Positions 23,335 to 34,863 of a DNA stretch of 64,000 nt are shown here, one piece after another. Numbering within the stretch: the stretch's first letter is position 1; every line of letters starts with the position of its first letter. Origin of the DNA: Coix lacryma-jobi var. lacryma-jobi (taxonomy: Eukaryota; Streptophyta; Magnoliopsida; Poales; Poaceae); NCBI GenBank assembly GCA_009763385.1, contig CM019830.1, positions 91,204,649 to 91,268,648 on the forward strand, written 5' to 3'. A program made the translations under genes and the position numbers. Below the pieces are notes generated by a model. The model was not told the DNA's origin, ran no database searches, and was given only the letters and a program-made list of their open reading frames with translations.

Positions 23335-25344
23335 CTACACATAAGAGGACAAAGTAACCCGAGTCTTGGATCCCGAAGAGTTAGCAAGCATGTACTTGGG
23401 AACCCAAGACTTGGTCACAAAACTCAACTTATCTTGTGGGTTATCATGATGCAAAAGTTGGTTCAAATGCAATTGTGGAACACCCTTGGAAGCATTCCTC
23501 AAAAGGACAACTCGAGGAGAAGAACGAGTCGTACCACGGGAAAAAGGCAAACATCTTCCAAGGTTTTTGTAGAAGAACCAATATAAGCACCATGAAAAGC
23601 ATGACGTGGACCAGGAGAAGAAGCACTAGAGGCATGTCCACGATCATGACCTATCCCACTAGAAAAGGAGTCGTAAAACCCATCAACAAAGAGGGGCTTC
23701 TTACTAGGAGCACAAGCGTTCATGCCATGAGAAGGGCTATGAACCACCATCTTCATAGAAGAGCGAGCTTGGCGCAAACGTTTGGCACGCCGATAGCAAA
23801 AGCTTTCATGATGCCCATCTTTCTCACAAAAAGAGCAATGGTACAAAGGCCTACTGGAAGGCACACCATTCTCCGACAAGTGAGAAGTCCCTTGGGACTT
23901 AGAACAAGAAGAATAAACAACTAACTTGGTGCCAACACTAGGAGCACACGTGCCATGGGAATGGCTACGCGGCTTCCTAAAAGCCTTAGCTCGAATACGT
24001 CGCTCGTGTTTGACACGGCGGAAACAAAAATCGAATGAGTGTCCATCCTTCTTGCAAAAGGTGCAATGGAAATCCGGATTGGGAGCACGAGTCCCAAAAA
24101 TATGAGAAGCACCCTTATCAAGAGAAGTCCCTTGGACATCACTCGAAGAAACAACAAAGGTTAGGAGTAGCTATGAAAGAGCTATCCGAAACCTTGGCAC
24201 AAGTGCTATCGTCAAAAGACTCACGCGCAACACAAGAACTCAACTCCGGTTTCAAAAAATCAAGCTTAGAAACATCAACATCGGAGTTGCAAGAAATGCG
24301 TGAATCAAGAGACATAGCACAAAGACTCTTGCATCTTTTGGATAAATCCTCATTTTCAAACATGAGGCGATCACAAGTACCACAAGGAGCATTTTTAAGA
24401 TTTTCCATCTCCTCTCTAATGCACTCGGCATATGTGGTATGCAAGAGTTCAACTTCTTTCTCAAGGTTGGCACTCATATCATTGTGCTCAACCAACTTAG
24501 CGCTCATATCATCGCGCAAAACCTTCAAAGCCAAAACTTCTTTTTCCAAATCAATGCATGATGTGAAATCGGTGGAAGAAACATCACCATTCACATCAAG
24601 CAATGAATCATGATTAGCACAAGAGGTAAGGCAATCATTTTTATTCAAAGAGCATGAGCTACAAGGCCTAGAATTTATCTCATCAATTTCAGCCCTAGCA
24701 TGCTCAAGTTCATCTACACATGTGGTGTGAGTCAATTTTAGTTTGTTAATTTCAGCATGTAAAGACTCACAAGAAACACATGGTAACAAAGCATTTGACT
24801 TTAGCAAGACTATTTCAGTTTTAGCACATTCAAGATCCTTGCGCAAGTCAATGCAAACTAAACATGGTTTGGAAGCATTAGATATCAACATTTCATTTTC
24901 AGATTTTAAGCTAGCAAGAGAAAAGCATAGCTCATCATTCTTCCTAACCATGTCACTACAAGAGGTGCAAGATGAAGATGCACTAGACTTCCAATGAAAA
25001 AGACCATTTTTTAGTCTAGTGATGGAGCAATTCAACTTCTCAATCTTTCTACGCAAGGTATCACAAAGCTCATCATATCTAATGTTATCATCACAACAAG
25101 CTTCAAATCGTTGGGACAAAATCCCAAGACTAGCAACAAGTGTACCTTTCTTGGCCTTGCCAAGTCCACGTATACGATCCTCCGTCGAATGCTCATCATC
25201 TCCTAGGAAGTCCAGCAAAGCATCCATCTCACATTCCATCTCAAGAGCCGCACTCCTCCTTCTTGCCAAAATGTCATCCTCGATCGCATGTCCAAGACTC
25301 AAACCTGAGGACAAAGACACACTGGAAGAAGAACTTGGTGCCAT
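23335..25344 (-). pseudogene. SIRE-type Gag C-terminal half: CxxC coiled coil and two zinc knuckles
   Basis: From ATG at 25344 the protein begins MAPSSSSS and runs about 390 codons as a predicted coiled coil studded with CxxC pairs: residues 126/129, 161/164, 189/192, 228/231 and 321/324 counted from this Met. After a frameshift near 24150 the frame holds two CCHC knuckles (CTFCKKDGHSFDFC and CSFCEKDGHHESFC) and a basic segment. A second frameshift lies near 23545, and the frame ends at 23335 in a WVPKYMLAN motif that normally precedes protease. Gag forms particles and binds RNA. The classic N-terminal capsid domain seen at 42791 is not evident, so this family has a shortened Gag. Confidence 0.8.
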
Positions 25345-25477
25345 CTCCAAAAGCACCGTTAGTGTTAGCCAAAACACAAGCTCAACACCTCGTCAAGCAA
25401 AGTCGGAACAAAAACCGCTCTCAAAAGGTTGCCTTCGCGGATCCAGAACCGGTTAAGGTAGAGAGATCCTTAACTGG

Positions 25478-25490
25478 CCCCGATACCAAC
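25478..25490 (-). other. Primer-binding site of minus-strand copia element
   Basis: The minus strand reads GTTGGTATCGGGG directly inside the 5' LTR end. It is a slightly decayed match to the initiator-methionine tRNA complement. Confidence 0.75.
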
Positions 25491-27894
25491 TAAAGGACCG
25501 AAATGGCGACCAGAGGGGGGTGAATGGGAGCCTAAAAATTTCTTTCAAAATTCCAGCCTTTGTCCGAACAAAATCAACCCCAAGAGCAAAGCTGACACAT
25601 GTGATGTCCACGACCCAAGTGATTGTGTGGGTGTCCCTAGGAACACAGCAGGACACCACAAAAGCTCACTCGCCCTAATCCACGCAAGTCAACTAGTGAC
25701 AAAATGGACTTTGGGTAACCTCAACCTCCCCCTCGCGTTGCTCGGGGGATCAGGCTATTTTGCAAAGCGGAAAGCCCAATTTCTGTAGAGCACAAAATTG
25801 GGAATCCAACGCAAAAAGCAGATCTCAAATCGGAGCTCGAACGCAAAAGATATGGACGAAAACGTGCGCTGACAGCACTGACCGGACTCTGGTGGTGCGT
25901 CCGATCAGTATCAATGGGACGCGTCCGGTCAGGTCTCGGACCTTACTGCAAGCGACCGGACTCTAGCAGCACAGCGTCCGGTCAAACACAAACCTAGCGT
26001 CCGGTCACTACTACTCGATGAACAGTAGTATCAGCACGTCCGATCTAGCAAAGCAGACGCGTCCGATCGCACAAAACACTCTCTGGAACTGACCGGACTC
26101 AGCACGAGGTGCGTCCGGTCGATTTCCAGTCAGCGTCCGGTCACCACGCATGAACTGGTCAGCGCGGGTGTTCAACGACCGGACTCTGTCAAAGTGTGTC
26201 CGGTCGCTTCGATGCAGCGTCCGGTCACCCCGATCAGCCCTCTGTTCATCCACCGAATCAACCCGATCGCCCTCAAATCAAAAGCACTAGGGCTCAAATT
26301 TAGTGTGAAGGGTCACAAGGATGTTATTGAGCTACTCCTAAGAGATCATGGCTCGAACCTAACTCCAAATCGATGAATCGAAAGATTTCGGGGGCAAAGG
26401 AGCAAGAACGTGATCCAGAACGAAATCCGCCCGATCTACTAGCTCGTGAGGAATTAGAGAAAACCCTTCGGTAGAAAGATGTCTCTCACGATTCTCTAGG
26501 AGATGGTTCAAACCGATTTGTGAATCTTCCCTCGAAACAAGAAATTTCATGAAGATCGAAAGAGGGGAAAACGTGCAACGCGAAGAACAAAATCGCAAGA
26601 CAAATTAAAGCATGAATTTGATCCTTGGATTCAACAAGATGGATTGTATTAGTGCTCGGTGTATTGGGTAACAAGCCACTCCTAGCAACCCAAAGCTTGG
26701 ACGGCAAAAAGCTCAAGAACAAGAGCCAACTCTCCTCTAACCCTAGCCTTCTCTCACAAGCACAAAATGAGAAAGACACCGTCCAAGGATGGCTGCCCTA
26801 GCAGCCCCTTCACATATATATAGGCGCACGTCCGAAGACCAAAACGCCCTCACATGAAGCACTCAACCCAAATACCCCCCAGGGGTAAAAACTGTCCAAC
26901 CCTAGCAGTTTTCATCTGACGGCCACGCCCACACATCCGGTAGCTTCGCCTCGACGCGACCTCCCTGATGCCGCCACGTGCCGTCATGTCGACCACCGCG
27001 CCTTCCTCGTGGATAGCTTCACCGCCACGCCAGCCTCTCCACGCCGCCACGCGTCGACCGTCCTTTTGGACCTTCCCCCGGTTTTGAGGCCCAAACCGGG
27101 AAACCTGCCAGCCCAGGTTTTGAGGCCCAAACCTGGAAACCGTCCAACTCGAGTTTTGAGGCCCAAACTCGGTAACCGGCCACCCAGATTTTGAGGCCCA
27201 AACGTGGAAACCGTCCACCCGAGTTTTGAGGCCCAAACTCAGAAACCATCGAGGGTAGCTATTGAGGCTCAGCTACCGAACCCGCACCGTAGACGGGATG
27301 TGGTTCACACACCCCGACCACCGGCACCGATGCCGATGCATGTCCAGCCTCCACGCCGGGCACAACACCTTCGCCGTTCTTCTTGACTCGGCCGATGGCA
27401 CTTGTGCCGCACGCAAGCCCGTGTCCGACCTCCCACCAAGTGCCACGACGCCATCGTCTTCCTCCCGACTCAGCCGATGCATCGCACATCCCCATGTGCT
27501 CTCGCTCGCCGATGCCACGTGCGAGCTACCACAGCTGGTCCTCCTGCCTCTCGTTCCGTCGGTCCAAGCCTCAAGTCCGCCCTTCACCGTTCTGGGTACA
27601 TCAGCATGGCACGTCCGCCGCACGGCACGACCATCGTTCACCGCTCCTGATCCGTTGGCACGACACGTCTCGACTTGACCTTCACCTCGCCATCGACCAC
27701 TGTATCCGAGCTCAACACCTGCACATCCACACAACTAAGAGACACATGTTGCACACGCAAACCAACACAGAAAACACCACAACTCAATACCACCGGTTAG
27801 TCATAAGCATTAAGCACATAGCGAGATAATGACTCAACCGGGAAAAGCCTCAAACTTCCTTATCAAAGTCAATCATTCATCATATATGTTCTCA
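25491..27894 (-). repeat. 5' LTR of minus-strand copia element
   Basis: This 2404-bp partner of 8324-10699 carries the TATA box (26814-26822), the U3 palindrome array (27078-27241) and the ACCGGACGC word array (about 25870-26240). The terminal dinucleotide inside the element is TA where CA is expected, a point change. Long frames such as 27262-27678 overlap on both strands and lack family signatures. Confidence 0.9.
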
Positions 27895-27899
27895 GAATC

Positions 27900-28565
27900 A
27901 AGCAGTCACTGATGAATCATTGAAGACGGTACGAGATGAAGTACCCACTGATTTCCCGTCTTGGTATTCAGTCCTCTCTTGAAACTAGTTATCTTTTTAG
28001 CGTTAGTGTCCACAAAGTCCGGAGCATACCGGGACAAGGAATTGAACACTTGATGATACTCGGTAACAGATCGAGTCCCCTGCGTCAAGCTCATAAACTC
28101 TGCCACCTTCATCTGAGTTAAGCCGGTGGAGGTGGAATATAATCCCCAAGTGATAGGCGTTCGGGCAGGATAGGTGGTGCGGTGATGTCGCCACCAGATT
28201 CCGGCCGGTCCTTGCAGCTGATGTGCAGCATATTCTGCCTTGAGCTCCTCCGTGAGCCTAAGTAGCCGAAATTTTTGCTCCATAGTATGCAGCCATTCCT
28301 CTGCTTCCAGAGGTTCAGTAGCTTCCTTGAAGATTGGTGGTTTTGTATCTAGAATATCCTTGAAAGAGCTGTACTGATTTGGCTCCGGGCGATGATTGCC
28401 ATGCACCAAATTCTCTCGCAGAAGCACTTCGATATTGCGCTAGCTCCCCAGAAATTGGGCGAAGAGTTGCTCGGGTGTGGCCGGTGGAGGAGGTGGTGGA
28501 TTGCGGTTCTCTCTGTTATTATCGTTACCACCACTACCGCCAGCCCCACTGCGAGTCATCGTCAT
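27900..28565 (-). pseudogene. Chromovirus Gag N-terminal half
   Basis: The protein begins near 28565 (MTMTRSGAGG) with a proline run, followed by a retrotransposon Gag capsid domain. Recognisable parts are EPLEAEEWLHTMEQKF, AAHQLQGPAGIWW and the MKVAEFMSLTQG...SVTEY segment. An in-frame TAG lies at 28440-28442, a disruption lies near 28145, and a one-base frameshift lies near 27918. The right part of the gene is at 7755-8323 beyond the copia insertion. Gag forms the particle shell. Confidence 0.85.
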
Positions 28566-28911
28566 CTGCATATATCGATAGTAATGATTATTAGGCGACG
28601 TTGCCAATAGTGTAGAGAACAATAAACCATGCAAACAGAAATTATTCGGAAATGAATTCGCCAAACAATTACAGAGGCATAATAAATTTAAATCCACATT
28701 GCAGCATCACATAATAAAAGTGCTCATCACACATCATGCAAAAGCCAACATAACATCCATGGATGCCCATACATATGGGACTTTTTAAAGGTCTTGCGCC
28801 ACGCGCACAAAGGTTCACAACACAACCATACAACATCCCATGATAACTACAAAAGATCGAGCGCAAAAGACATGTGACGAGAGATCATCAAGCGCTAAAC
28901 AACCATCTAGC

Positions 28912-29926
28912 CTACTCTCTATCGGAACCATCATGATCATCGTCGCTCGAGATATCTGAAGAACCACTAGAAGAAGCACGAGGATCTGGGTCCTCCTGAA
29001 GAAAGATAGGGTTCCCTCATTCTCTCGGCGATGGATCTCCTCATGCAGGCGATCATTGTAGTCCTGGAGTTGATGAAGCTGTAGCTCCAAGTCTCCCACC
29101 TGAAGCCTGAGAAGCCTGTTCTGCTCAGTCACACGTATGCCCTCAACACACACACCTCGAAGTGACTCCTCAGTCTCAGCCATGATCATGGACAAGAAAG
29201 TCGTCATTCCCTGTTGATCACTAAGTTGTTGTGCCGTATCCTGCTCCCTTTGACAAGCCTGATCCCTCTCAACAGTCATGTGAGCTAGCTCTGTGGTGAG
29301 ATGGTCTATCTCTGTAGTATGCTCCTCTCGACTCTGGTGGTGTGCAGCTATCTCCTCACTGAGAATGTGGTCCAGGTGATCGTAGCTGCGCGACAAACAC
29401 CCATAGGTAGCCATGAGTGCAGCTATAGCACTCCTAGCTGGTCCCGCACAATGCTCTCGCTCCAAGGAACTGGCCTCAAGTATAGTGGCACCTGGCTGAC
29501 GCCACACTGACTGGTAAGGGTCCGTCGTAGGGAAGATGCTAGCAGTGGCCTACGCAACCACCTCCGGGTGGTCCTACATAATGTCCCGAAGAACAGTATA
29601 GGCCACCTTGTTAGCTCCATCCCACGGGGTCCTACCCTGCAGTGCGAACTCCGGCGACACCATACGTGATCCTGAGCATCGCGGCTGGGCACGTCCACCT
29701 CAACTGTGTACATGTAGCGGTCCTCTGAAAGCTGCACACGATGCCAGTCGTACTGCGGCTCTTGGCCCTCCTGGTATCCCACCAAGTGCAGCACTCTCCA
29801 TAGAATGGTAGGCATGCCGAACTCATCGAGAAAGTCCTCCGATCCCTCAGCAGTCCAGGGTCCCAGCATATAGTTAGGCCTCTTGCCTCTGGTCGACTTA
29901 CGGGTGGTGCGCTTGGTACGGGCCAT
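28912..29926 (-). pseudogene. Leader ORF (orf0-like): H3-tail mimic, coiled coil, acidic tail
   Basis: From ATG at 29926 the protein starts MARTKRTTRKSTRGKRP. Against the H3 tail, 12 of the first 16 residues after Met agree, including Arg2, Thr3, Lys4, Arg8, Lys9, Ser10 and Lys14. A globular region of about 170 residues follows, then a long coiled coil (about 29370-29020) rich in Glu, Gln and Leu, and a C-terminus of Ser and Asp residues (SSDDDHDGSDRE) with a stop at 28912-28914. Breaks: a frameshift near 29650, in-frame TAG codons near 29575 and 29550, and a shift near 29010. The ATG at 29947 in the same frame is less likely, because the other family also starts at MAR. Function is unknown. 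Confidence 0.7.
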
Positions 29927-30699
29927 CTGAAAGAAGTTTATCCACATAGGTTTTTAATTAGTTGAGAACAACTTTTATTAGAAAATGGGACAGATATAGT
30001 AAGGAAGGAATTAAGATTCATGCAAGATTGTATGATCATGATGCATGTGCGTAACATACGCCCTCACTGTCTAACATTCTAATGGCTAGACGGTGGCATA
30101 CAACGTTCACTCATAACGTTAACTAACGTACTATACGTTCGCAAGTTAGCGTACCTGCAGAAAATCATTTCAGCCCTGCCCATAGTATGAATATTATGCA
30201 TTGCTGAAATTAAATCTAATACTAACTTAGGTGCACACCCAGTATACACGTAAGTAGTATATGCACCCATCAAATAGGATACTCCCACAATTAAATACTT
30301 TCACATATACCCTTGTGCAACAGGTATACATTCCGGTACCAGTCTATCACTCCCCTAGATTGGCGGTTGTCTAATCATGCTCTCACAACTCCCTCATTAC
30401 CTTGGCGTAGAGGCAAATTGATCCATACATTACTATCCCGAAGAATAGCACCCATACAATTTCACCCTTGCCGTATGGACGACAGTAAACAATAGAATTT
30501 AAACATGATGCACGACCCCCAAGTTAGTACTTAAATAGCCACCTAAGATCCTACTAGGCATAAGGACTTGATCACTAGCACACCTTAGTTTTTATTCTTA
30601 AGATTTCAAATCCTACTATAACTATAGGTTGACAAATACGACTTTATTCTTGTGAAAATATTGTTTTCAAATATACTTATGAACAATACACTGAACTAT
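29927..30699 (-). other. Leader of the gypsy element
   Basis: This is an AT-rich leader between primer-binding site and orf0-like gene, without a supported ORF. The bases TTCTTTCAG directly before the H3-like ATG would serve as a splice acceptor. Confidence 0.6.
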
Positions 30700-30711
30700 G
30701 CTCTGATGCCA
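30700..30711 (-). other. Primer-binding site of the gypsy element
   Basis: The minus strand reads TGGCATCAGAGC two bases inside the LTR. It differs from the initiator-methionine tRNA complement at one base. Confidence 0.8.
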
Positions 30712-30713
30712 GC

Positions 30714-33700
30714 TGTAACAGAACCAACCAATTTGCACCAGATTAAGCACCGAGACCTCCGCTTATCGCAAAGATCATCAAGTGTTTAAGCTCGTACAAA
30801 CCCGGTAGTCCAGAAATCTTAAAGGATTTCAAATCATTTCAACATTCAGCCAAGATCGTACTAGTTAGCGAGCATGCCCACAAGTTACATCACAGTTGCA
30901 CATAGTTCAAATACATCGGAGTACGAAATAATATTACAAACCATAGTTTGAACAGTAGCAGAAGCAACATAGTTTAAACATAACTTCAGATTGTTCTTAA
31001 TACAGTGCCATTAGTCTGATCAGGTCCACAAAAGCATCAGATAAGATAAGTAGCGACCATGCCCCTGGCCTAGTCATCTCTCGTGACCGGGTACAGGCAG
31101 TTCTCACAGTAGCCAAGAGCACTGGCCATCTGCAACAACAAGGGAATAAAACCCTGAGTACGAGAAGGTACTCAGCTATACTTACCCGCCATAAACCAGA
31201 AATAATGAGACACCAAGGATCATGTAGGCTATATGTGGGGTTGGCTATACATACCTTTTTGCATGAAAGCTTTTTGTAAGTAAAACTCAACTTAGGGTGA
31301 TGGCAGTCACTTTAATAATTAATTCTACCTTACTAGGATTGCTCCTAATCTAAAACAAGCACTTGACTAATTATTCAAGCAAGAGTGACTATTTCATCAA
31401 TAGCCTTTCAGATTCCATACCATAACCATATTTAGTTCCATAAGTTCTACGGGCGATGATCTACAGTCAATTACTCACTGTCCAGGAGCGATGGCGATTA
31501 TAATCGATTCCTACCCAGCTGGGGATAAAATGTCGCACACTTGCTCGACACATCCGGCCATGGCAGTCGTAAGCTGCCACTCACGAGATTCGAGAACACA
31601 GTTCACGGGACGGCCATGGGCCCTTCTACACCGGGCGTTATCTCAGTGCCAGGTCACTCAAGCTATAGTTGCCCACGGTCATGCCAAGTCGATCAGGCCC
31701 TGCCTGCCCTCGGACCATGCTAGATTGCTCAGAAAGTTGCCCTCCGTTAAGTGATTGACGCGTTCAATTTGACTGAAGGGACATTCCCGAACGGGTCCTA
31801 TGCGACACTTACGGGAGACTACTAGCACATAGAACACATGTCCTGCTGCTCTTACATCCCGCTCGGTCTCAGATTAATTAACACATGGTTATCTCAATGA
31901 TAGCACTAGGCTAATCATGATCAGTATCCACCTATATGTGGGGGAGACAGGAAATCACCCGACTTTTACCGATCTAGGCAGGGCTAAGCATATAATCGAG
32001 CCTAGACCTAACAGGGATATCAAGATAATAATTGTGGTGGACAAGGTATAGTAATAATGCATCAACGGTAGCAATCAATTCCTATAACCTAATGCAAAAG
32101 TCATTATCAGGTTGATTTGTAAATCAATTGCAAACCATAGGAGTTAGAATGCTCCGGGGCTTGCCTTTCTCGAAGTTAGATGGACGGTGGTCACGACACT
32201 CGGGCAGTTCTTCGGCGTCGATGCCTTCGGTCTCCTCGGGCAGACTCTCCTCCTGACTCGGCTCTTCCTGCTGCGGTGGGTTCCAGGTCTCTTCCGCTGA
32301 TCCTGTATGATGCATAATATGTATGAATAGGATGAATGCACATAGGATGCGTATGGGATGCAACAAGGTCAACAACAATCAGGAGATAAGCACATGTCGT
32401 CTACTGCATTCTCTTCAACAAGGTAGTCAACATCATCTTAATGATTATAAAAGACCTTTGCATCTAACAACCATTTAACCTTCCTAATTAATCAGTTAAG
32501 ATGCATAATTACCACAGCATTACCTACTTACTTATTTTATTTTCATCTATTTACTTGCTTTAATAATTCTATTTAATCATGCTTATAACAGCAACCTACC
32601 CTAAACAATTTCAGAAAAATCTACAAAAATTACTTAAGGTTAACAAGACACAAAACAGCCCACTGTCAAGTTTTCAAGCCATTTAGATTTAAACACTATC
32701 CATTATGAAAAAGACAAATAACATGATGAAAAGGTGCTTTGAACTACACATCCTAACAGAAAGTGTCAAACAACAGATTTCATATTTTCCTCTGAAGTTC
32801 TAAGCACAAGAGCAGTCTACAAAAATATCAGGTTCATATTCATCATATTTTAATTACTACAAATTACACAAGAAAACAACATTTAACCATTTTAAATGCT
32901 ACTACCAATATATTTCACAGAGCACCTCCATATTACATTTTCCCAGAAACTACTCATCTACACAAATTTACCAAAATGGGAATCACATTTTTCCGAGCTA
33001 CACAAAATTAGTTATGCATTTTCTAAGTTAACAGCAAAATCCTAAATCAATTTAAACTGCACATAAAAGTATCACTAAAATGCATTTAACATTTTTCACA
33101 GGTAGCCCTATTCATTCTTAACACAAAAAATTTGTTTCACAACATTTGGACTTAAAATGAGCCTTGCATGAATTTTTGAAGCCTTTAAACAAATTCTGCA
33201 AAAACTGATTTAAAAGAAAACCCGACCTAAACTGCTACGGGTACCCCACTTCTTACACCAGCAGACACAGGGCAAAACGCTAGATGCACCCGGCTAACCC
33301 GAGCGCTAGCGTACCGGACTCTCTCTCCTTCTCTCTTCTACTCACTGCCGGTGGGGTCCACTGGTCAGGTGGCCCACATGTCGGTGGTCAACTGGACCCA
33401 CACGACAGCGGCACTGAGCACCCGCCGGTGTTGACCGGCGCTAGCTCACCGGTGGCGAGGCTTCGGGCGCAACCATCTACACGGCTAGACTCACCTTCGC
33501 AAGGCGAACACGGTCGGCTAGGTTTCTCGGCCAGGAGTCCACCAGAGCAAGCTCGACAGCAACAATGGCGGAGCGGCGGCGCGGCAACTCGGTGTCGAGG
33601 CCTTGCCTGGCTATTCCAAGGCTCAGTGACGCAAGCATCAGCTCAAGAAAACCCTAAGCTACCTACCAGGGCAACTATCGAGCCCTGCCGACCTCGGCAT

Positions 33701-34863
33701 TGCCCGGCGCCACGCGCGGCGATGGTCCGCGGCGGACATGGTCGTGGCACGGCTCGGATCCGGTTGAAACACGGCGAGAGAAGGGTCTTCATCTAACCCT
33801 AAGCTACCACACAGAGGTAGAGGTGAGAACGAGGCTTGGTTGGGGATGGTTTGGCCAGAGATAGCCTGACCACGTGATGGTCATGGCGGCGGCCATGGCG
33901 AGAACCTGAGAATGGCACTCGGCGTTCCGCCGGCGAGAGAGGATATGAGGGGAAACCAACCCATGCTGGCGAAACAGGAGGTTAGGGCAGAGATGTTGGC
34001 AGGAGGAATCGGACGGTGGTGCGATAAGCAGTGAGCAATCGCTCGCCGGAGTTCGGCGGGCGGCGGCGGCGCTATGAACTTGAGAAGATGGAGTGGATGG
34101 AGGAGACGAGCGAGTGAGTGAGCTCCTGGCTGCAAGCGCGGAGTGGGAGAGGAGGCAAAAGAGATGGAGGGCTCGGGTGCATTGCACCTGGCCACTTCCC
34201 GTCGGGGAGGGCTCCGACGGTGGCGGCGGGTCAGGCATCGGCGGCCATGCGGCGAACAGGCAGAGGGCAACGGGGTGACGTGGCGACTTCGGCGTAAACC
34301 ACCGGCGGTGAAGACGGTGGTTTGGTCGACCGGTGTGAAGCGGTCTCGCGGTGGCGGGGCGTTTTCTGCCGGCGTACGGCAGGCGGCGCGCGCGGGGAAG
34401 AAAGAAGGAGGCCGACAGGTGGGTCCCACTAGGGTTTAGACTAATGAGGTTTTTGTTTATTTCTTCTCTGCTCCATAACTCCCAAACTAAGCCGAATTAG
34501 GAAAAGGTTCTAAAAGCAAGGTTGCTTAGAATTTTGCAATGAACAAATCATCTTTAAGGCTCAAGTCCAAATTCTGCTTAGAAAAAGAATTTTACTCCTA
34601 AACCAATTTTCTAATGCACTAAATAACATTTTAAAAACTTTTTCTAAAAAAGGGCTTTTAAGCAAAGTTGTTTCTTTCTTCAAGATCTACACTTTGGTTT
34701 AAGGCACTTGGTCAAAAACAAAAGGCAAAACATAACTACACTAGATGATAAACAAGAACTTAAACATTCATACACAGAAATGCACATGATGAAATGATGA
34801 GATTTATGCTCATGCTATGTCAAGTTATGCATTTTAGGGTTGCTTAACACCTAGGGTGTTACA
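30714..34863 (-). repeat. 5' LTR of the gypsy element (4.15 kb)
   Basis: On the plus strand it starts TGTAACAGAACC and ends CTAGGGTGTTACA, the same type of ends as the shorter Tekay LTRs. It carries the conserved hairpin at 31154-31175. The GC-rich zone 33280-34430 has overlapping frames on both strands without protein-family features and probably corresponds to the promoter zone. No partner LTR exists in the window, so age cannot be judged. Everything from 34864 on belongs to other elements. Confidence 0.85.

Larger units (their letters stand above)
8324..27894 (-). mobile_element. Pol-less Ty1/copia (SIRE/Maximus-type) element with nested insertion
   Basis: On the minus strand the order is 5' LTR 25491-27894, primer-binding site, a coiled-coil gag with two zinc knuckles (23335-25344), a short joined remnant of pol, a long 3' non-coding region, a polypurine tract, and 3' LTR 8324-10699. 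A target duplication (GAATC) flanks it. No protease, integrase or reverse transcriptase is present. The chromovirus at 13433-22527 splits the pol remnant. The plus-strand element at 43341-54047 has the same deletion structure, so this is an amplified non-autonomous family. It presumably depends on an autonomous SIRE element for transposition. Confidence 0.88.
4811..34863 (-). mobile_element. Ty3/gypsy chromovirus (Tekay/RetroSat-2-like), 3'-truncated
   Basis: Transcription runs right to left: 5' LTR (30714-34863), primer-binding site, leader, extra ORF with a histone H3-like start (28912-29926), gag (28565 leftward), then a 19.6-kb copia insertion (8324-27894), then the rest of gag and pol down to about 4811. 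The order protease, RT, RNase H, integrase defines Ty3/gypsy. Sequence style and the extra ORF before gag fit the Tekay lineage; as I recall, rice RIRE3/RIRE8 also have such an 'orf0'. The integrase C-terminus and the 3' LTR are missing at the left end. Frameshifts and in-frame stops make it non-autonomous today. Confidence 0.85.

Noticed and set aside
23499..23879. Zinc-finger protein (CSFCEKDGHHESFC) as a host transcription factor
   Set aside because: It sits between copia LTRs, is contiguous with the SIRE-type Gag coil, and has a near copy at 47325-47693 in the sister element. It is a Gag zinc knuckle.
27262..27829. Overlapping long open frames on both strands (also 10065-10633, 43423-43855, 51654-52205)
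   Set aside because: They recur at the same place in every LTR of the family, are GC-rich, overlap in several frames and have Ser/Arg/His-rich low-complexity translations. They are chance frames in LTR sequence.
29423..29926. A true histone H3 gene or processed pseudogene
   Set aside because: Only the first 16 or so residues resemble H3. The histone-fold region is absent and the rest is a coiled-coil protein in the leader position of the gypsy element.
33284..34439. GC-rich open frames that might be a host gene
   Set aside because: They lie within one LTR (30714-34863), are open on both strands and show no domain or codon pattern. They resemble the promoter zones of the other Tekay LTRs.
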